Source: Ophioderma brevispina (Eukaryota > Echinodermata > Ophiuroidea > Amphilepidida > Ophiodermatidae). From it: DNA of 64,000 bases. The stretch spans positions 39,845 to 103,844 of the forward strand of contig JAMKCH010084978.1 in NCBI GenBank assembly GCA_023653785.1, written 5' to 3'. Position 1 is the stretch's first letter; each line of letters opens with the position of its first letter. This document shows, piece after piece, positions 60,628 to 64,000 of the stretch. The notes under the pieces were generated by a model that worked only from the letters and a program-made list of their open reading frames with translations, searched no databases and was not told where the DNA came from. Made by a program: the position numbers and the translations under genes.

Positions 60628-60832
60628 CTACACGTTTTTAAGTACACTTTTCTGCAAACCTAAAAATAGAGCGGTCCATAACGAAAACGTCATTCCGATT
60701 AAAGAATGCGTCTGATTTGCTCGTATATTTAGGGTTGCATTGCGAACTAGGTTGTAGCCCCTCGGGTCTGCAACTTTGAGATGTGGGCAGCAGTATCCAA
60801 CAGAACCAACAACACTAACGGGTGACAGGAGC
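60628..60832 (-). CDS. Candidate terminal coding exon, minus strand
   Basis: An excellent acceptor (TTTTTTGTTGCCTCCTCAG) opens one base plus 67 codons, LLSPVSVVGSVGYCCPHLKV, then DPRGYNLVRNATLNIRANQ, ending QKSVLKNV and TAG at 60628-60630. The purine-first codon bias is moderate. It is co-oriented with 62712-62882, but the phases need an intervening exon. No domain is recognised; transposon origin is possible. Confidence 0.35.
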
Positions 60833-60879
60833 CTGAGGAGGCAACAAAAAATTAAGAAATTTCTACAAGAAATATGCTC

Positions 60880-61400
60880 CACTTACTTACCGACATCACA
60901 GGGATTAATAACGGCTTGTTACCAAAGTTTCTACTCGTTTATGAACAATCCCTAACTGCCAAAGAAGAAATCGGCGAAATTTTAAATCCCGGGGTCAGCT
61001 ATTCACATCGGTTCACATGTCGTGTTTACAAAAATGGTGGCGATACCATGTGATTTGACAGCTGTAGCGGCCTTCGGTAAAGTTCGGGACTGACATCGGA
61101 AATGTTCCGAACATTCAGTCACATGATTGTAATCTCTTCCCAACCCGCAATACAGTGTGTGTGTAAAGCATGCGGGCCGGTACGGCAGGAGAGACTCGTT
61201 TTTGGTCTTCGACGTCATATCCCAAACAAAAATAATAGCACATGTTTGATCATCGGACAAATCTACACTGAAGTACGCACGTTTTCCAAAAGTAATGCTA
61301 TTTTTCGATATGCAATGGATTCAAAAATAAATATAGTGGGACATATGAATGGCTAAGTCCATACTCCTACCTGTGGCATGCAGTATTGGAAACGGTAAAT
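60880..61400. repeat. Diverged third relative of the 52-56 kb module
   Basis: Shares with 52925-53440 and 55440-55960 the perfect word ACTGCCAAAGAAGAAATCGG, a nearby minus-strand GTAAGT donor (60883-60888), CCCAAACAAAAATAATAG-type and GAAGTACGCACGTTTTCCA-type segments, and a CTGCATGC...AG|GT donor near 61371. Overall identity is low, but order and spacing are kept. Confidence 0.65.
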
Positions 61401-62711
61401 GCCTCCTACATGGACCTTTCATTACCCCACCCAAAATTGCTGTTATTGTTTCAGCATGCTAGAATAGCTTTCGTAAGTACCATACTTTCGCCCATTATCC
61501 GTACCCAGTCCCAGACTCCCAGTTGATCGAGAAACTCAATCTGTAGATTGCATATGCTTCGCGTGCTATCTACAGATTGAGACTGTGTAAGCATCACAAA
61601 ACGGGCGGCCGCATTCAACTTTTATGCGACGCTTGAGCCTTTGTTTCTTGTTTGGATTTTCGGAAAATGGTTGGTATTCTTACCATGATAACATTACCTG
61701 GGCTAGGTTCTTGAGTGTATGCAGTTTAGGCATGTAAACGTAACACGGTTTTACCGTGACCCGACCTCAAGGCCCGTGCAACGTAAGGAAAATGTGGTAG
61801 ACGTGTACACGTAGTGGTAAAAAAAGGCCAGCTTAAATGTCTGCTTCTGAAAATAAAAAAAATGTAAGTTTGTTTCGACTCACTGATGGTTTTGCTGCCC
61901 CATTATGAATTTAATTGATATTTACTTGTTCATTGATCAGGGTTCATTTTAATGTCCAAGTATACAATATCTTTGTCTGAGGTTGCAAAAATGCATTTAC
62001 CACAAATTATGTGCCTTATACATGTATATATCTAATATAGATTACCCAATGGCAAGTTTTAACACAGGTAAAGAGTTGAGGTTTTTTTTGCCAATTTGTA
62101 TATTGACTGTGCATATGGAAAACTAATTACACTCATGACCATTTAACTCCAAAATGATTTCTGAAGGCTCCATATTAACCCATGGGACATTAAGAGAAGG
62201 TTAGTGAACTAACAACGCAAGTAGGTCAAAAATTTCACAATATAATTTAGAATGTTCTTTATTTTTCACAGATCTGTTAGATCTGTATTTAATAGTAAAA
62301 ACTTATTTCTTTGAGAGAAAATTATGTGACAAAACAAACTTTGTTTCTGTATTGTGGGGTACAGGTAAATGAATCTTTATGATGGCTATGTTTTTCCATG
62401 GATGGGAAACGTGTACACATTACACTTTCATATAAAAGGACCTGTGTAACGTAAGAGGAACTACACGGCATAATACATGCCTAATGCAGTTCCGATAATC
62501 GTAACTAGAGGTTTAACATTGGACTGGACCTCTAGTTAGGAATAGAAGTCATTCGGGCCAGCGTGAAAATAACAAAATCCATATGCACTCATGGTACGAG
62601 CACTCAAATACACAGTGCTTAAATGACTTTTCACAGAAATTTGTTCTGACTGTCAATGATACTTGTATGATCTTGAGAATTGCCGTCAAGTATTGCACAC
62701 ATTTGTTTTAC
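61401..62711. other. No firm gene; two short perfect hairpins
   Basis: Hairpin 1 at 61534-61581 has 14-bp arms CTCAATCTGTAGAT/ATCTACAGATTGAG. Hairpin 2 at 62502-62538 has 11-bp arms TAACTAGAGGT/ACCTCTAGTTA. A 12-codon minus frame at 61698-61733 (MPKLHTLKNLAQ) ends at a donor-like CAG|GTAATG but is too short to call. Confidence 0.5.
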
Positions 62712-62882
62712 CCGATTCCCGAGGATTATGCGAAAAAAATCTTCTGAATTTTCAAGTTCCAGTTTCTCTGTCCAAACTTTATGATGGCGCAAAACAGCAT
62801 CCGGTAGGTCAGCACAGAGGTCAGTTGAATTAGGGACCCAAATAAATCGGGAAATGCCGTCGAACAACAGAGTAGAGGCATA
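62712..62882 (-). CDS. Candidate internal coding exon, minus strand
   Basis: An acceptor GATTTCATACAG and a donor AATCGG|GTAAAA enclose exactly 57 codons, phase 0-0: YASTLLFDGISRFIWVPN, then STDLCADLPDAVLRHHK, ending FFRIILGNR. The composition is that of a globular protein, and the frame stays open past the donor to a stop at 62631. No family is recognised. Together with 12015-12276 it is among the better exon candidates in the window. Confidence 0.45.
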
Positions 62883-62955
62883 CTGTATGAAATCAGTAGC
62901 TCATGATCGCGGTCCTACGTGGCGCTGTGTTATTCACGCTACGTCAATACGTCAT

Positions 62956-63039
62956 ACTCTATGAATTTAGGACTCGTGTCAAAATAACCTCGGTGCGACT
63001 CTATGAATTTAGGACTCGCGTCGAAATAACCTCGGTGCG
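62956..63039. repeat. Two-unit tandem repeat, 42-bp period
   Basis: ACTCTATGAATTTAGGACTC and AATAACCTCGGTGCG recur after 42 bases with two substitutions. The plus frame 62903-63094 across it is a repeat artefact. Confidence 0.9.
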
Positions 63040-64000
63040 GCGCTATCACTACAAAATCGTCCATGGGCATTTGTACACAATTTCACCTGCCTGAGTATGT
63101 TTACAAAATTCGGTCTCCCATGTATAACCTTTCACTCAATTCACCTGTGTCATATCACTTGGTCATCCGTTTTGGACTTAATCTGTGGAAGTGAAATTAT
63201 CATCCTCTGAAAAGTGCATCAAATTTGCTCTTGAGTTTATATTTCTTCCTGAAAACTACTTAAAACATTTAAGGGTTGTCTACCGATGTCTTACAGCCCA
63301 AAAGTAAGTAACTTTGCTAAACATGGACTCATTTTAGAGAATCATTAAGTTCAGCAAAATTGTTTCTACATTGGTCTGGAACTAATTTCTGCATGATGAG
63401 AGGGCCAGTAAAATAAGTCAGATTAATAAAAGATAAGGCCACTCGAGTCATGCTTAGCAGGACTACATACATACCTACCTCCTACAATGCTACGTACCCA
63501 AGTGTATTGAAAAAAAAAAACGGCAGCGGATCCGATGCGGAATAAGCAAATCCAGAATCAGTACAAAACAGCACTTATTGAAAATCTTTACATTTGATGT
63601 AGTCCTAAATTATATAATTTATATTATATGCACATTGTTTCCTTGACTGAATTTCCATTCATGGTTTCAAATCTGATTGATTTTGAAACAGTGATTTCTT
63701 AACCGTTAAAAATCCCAATGTAAACATAGCAGTCGCCCTCTGGACTGTTCCCGGTTATTTCTTTAGAATGGGCACAAGCACGCTTATTTTGGCTGATTAC
63801 CAATAAAATTATGTATATACGGCCAGAAGTGGGAGACGACTGTGTTTAGCTATTAGTTCAAATTTTTGGTCATTTTGTGCCCTTTTAGGGTCAAGATTTC
63901 ACGGATGTAAGCATGAGCTGTGCACCGTTTGTTTTTATCCCCTGGCTTGAAAAGCAGAAGGGGGATTATGCTATCAGTCAAGGCAACACAATCTTGTGAA
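63040..64000. other. No supported gene
   Basis: AT-rich. A CTTACAG...GTAAGT pair at 63290-63309 would bound only seven bases and was not called. Confidence 0.5.

Noticed and set aside
1..64000. CRISPR arrays, bacterial operons, rRNA genes
   Set aside because: None were seen. Repeats are tandem satellites or inverted-repeat elements without regular unique spacers, and the gene signals are of eukaryotic split type.

Overview
The window looks like AT-rich nuclear DNA from an animal, most likely a marine invertebrate. There are no operons, ribosome sites or long intact genes. Instead there are intron-sized gaps, (CA)n/(TA)n/(GA)n microsatellites, tRNA-derived SINE heads, non-LTR, DIRS-type and mariner-like remains, and many short inverted-repeat elements. 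Frequent AGGCCTA-type words and the TE mix fit an invertebrate deuterostome such as an echinoderm, but that is inference. No complete protein-coding gene can be read.

1-15 kb: the best host-gene evidence. A set of minus-strand open segments with splice-like borders (13.9, 12.2, 10.6, 8.6, 7.4 and 6.8 kb) could be the 3' part of one multi-exon gene. The two pairs that can be tested directly (13.9/12.2 and 7.4/6.8 kb) keep the reading phase; at least one middle junction does not, so the model is incomplete and I do not recognise the protein. The last segment stops inside a TTAA that is also the target-site duplication of a 778-bp element.

15-25 kb: mostly small inverted-repeat elements and palindromes, plus two short plus-strand exon candidates (21.6 and 22.8 kb). 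The second has its ATG inside a perfect RFX-type X-box.

25.8-29 kb: a direct duplication of about 0.95 kb. Each copy holds an identical 107-bp candidate first coding exon on the minus strand. The second copy is interrupted by a 329-bp insertion with a tRNA-like part. Next come a SINE-like unit and about 146-bp repeats carrying AGGTCA direct-repeat motifs.

32.6-41.8 kb: a nested transposon stack. An L1/Tx1-like ORF2 on the minus strand is cut in two (41.8-40.67 and 34.35-32.6 kb) by a 6.3-kb segment bounded by inverted arms of about 350 bp. That segment contains a non-LTR reverse-transcriptase fragment (34.9-36.4 kb) and a 3.24-kb TTAA-flanked element (36.9-40.2 kb) whose ends match the 778-bp element at 5.9 kb.

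41.8-51 kb: inverted-repeat elements, an AGGTCA-motif cluster, a decayed DIRS-type RT/RNase H (47.9-49.8 kb), and a mariner-like end.

51-64 kb: a candidate first exon at 51.3 kb, a 2.1-kb direct duplication (52.0-54.1 and 54.5-56.6 kb) with a diverged third relative near 60.9-61.4 kb, two arrays of about 43-bp GC-rich repeats, and two further minus-strand exon candidates (60.8 and 62.8 kb).

All exon calls rest only on open frame, splice-like borders, codon periodicity and, in places, phase. Transcripts or homology could overturn any of them.
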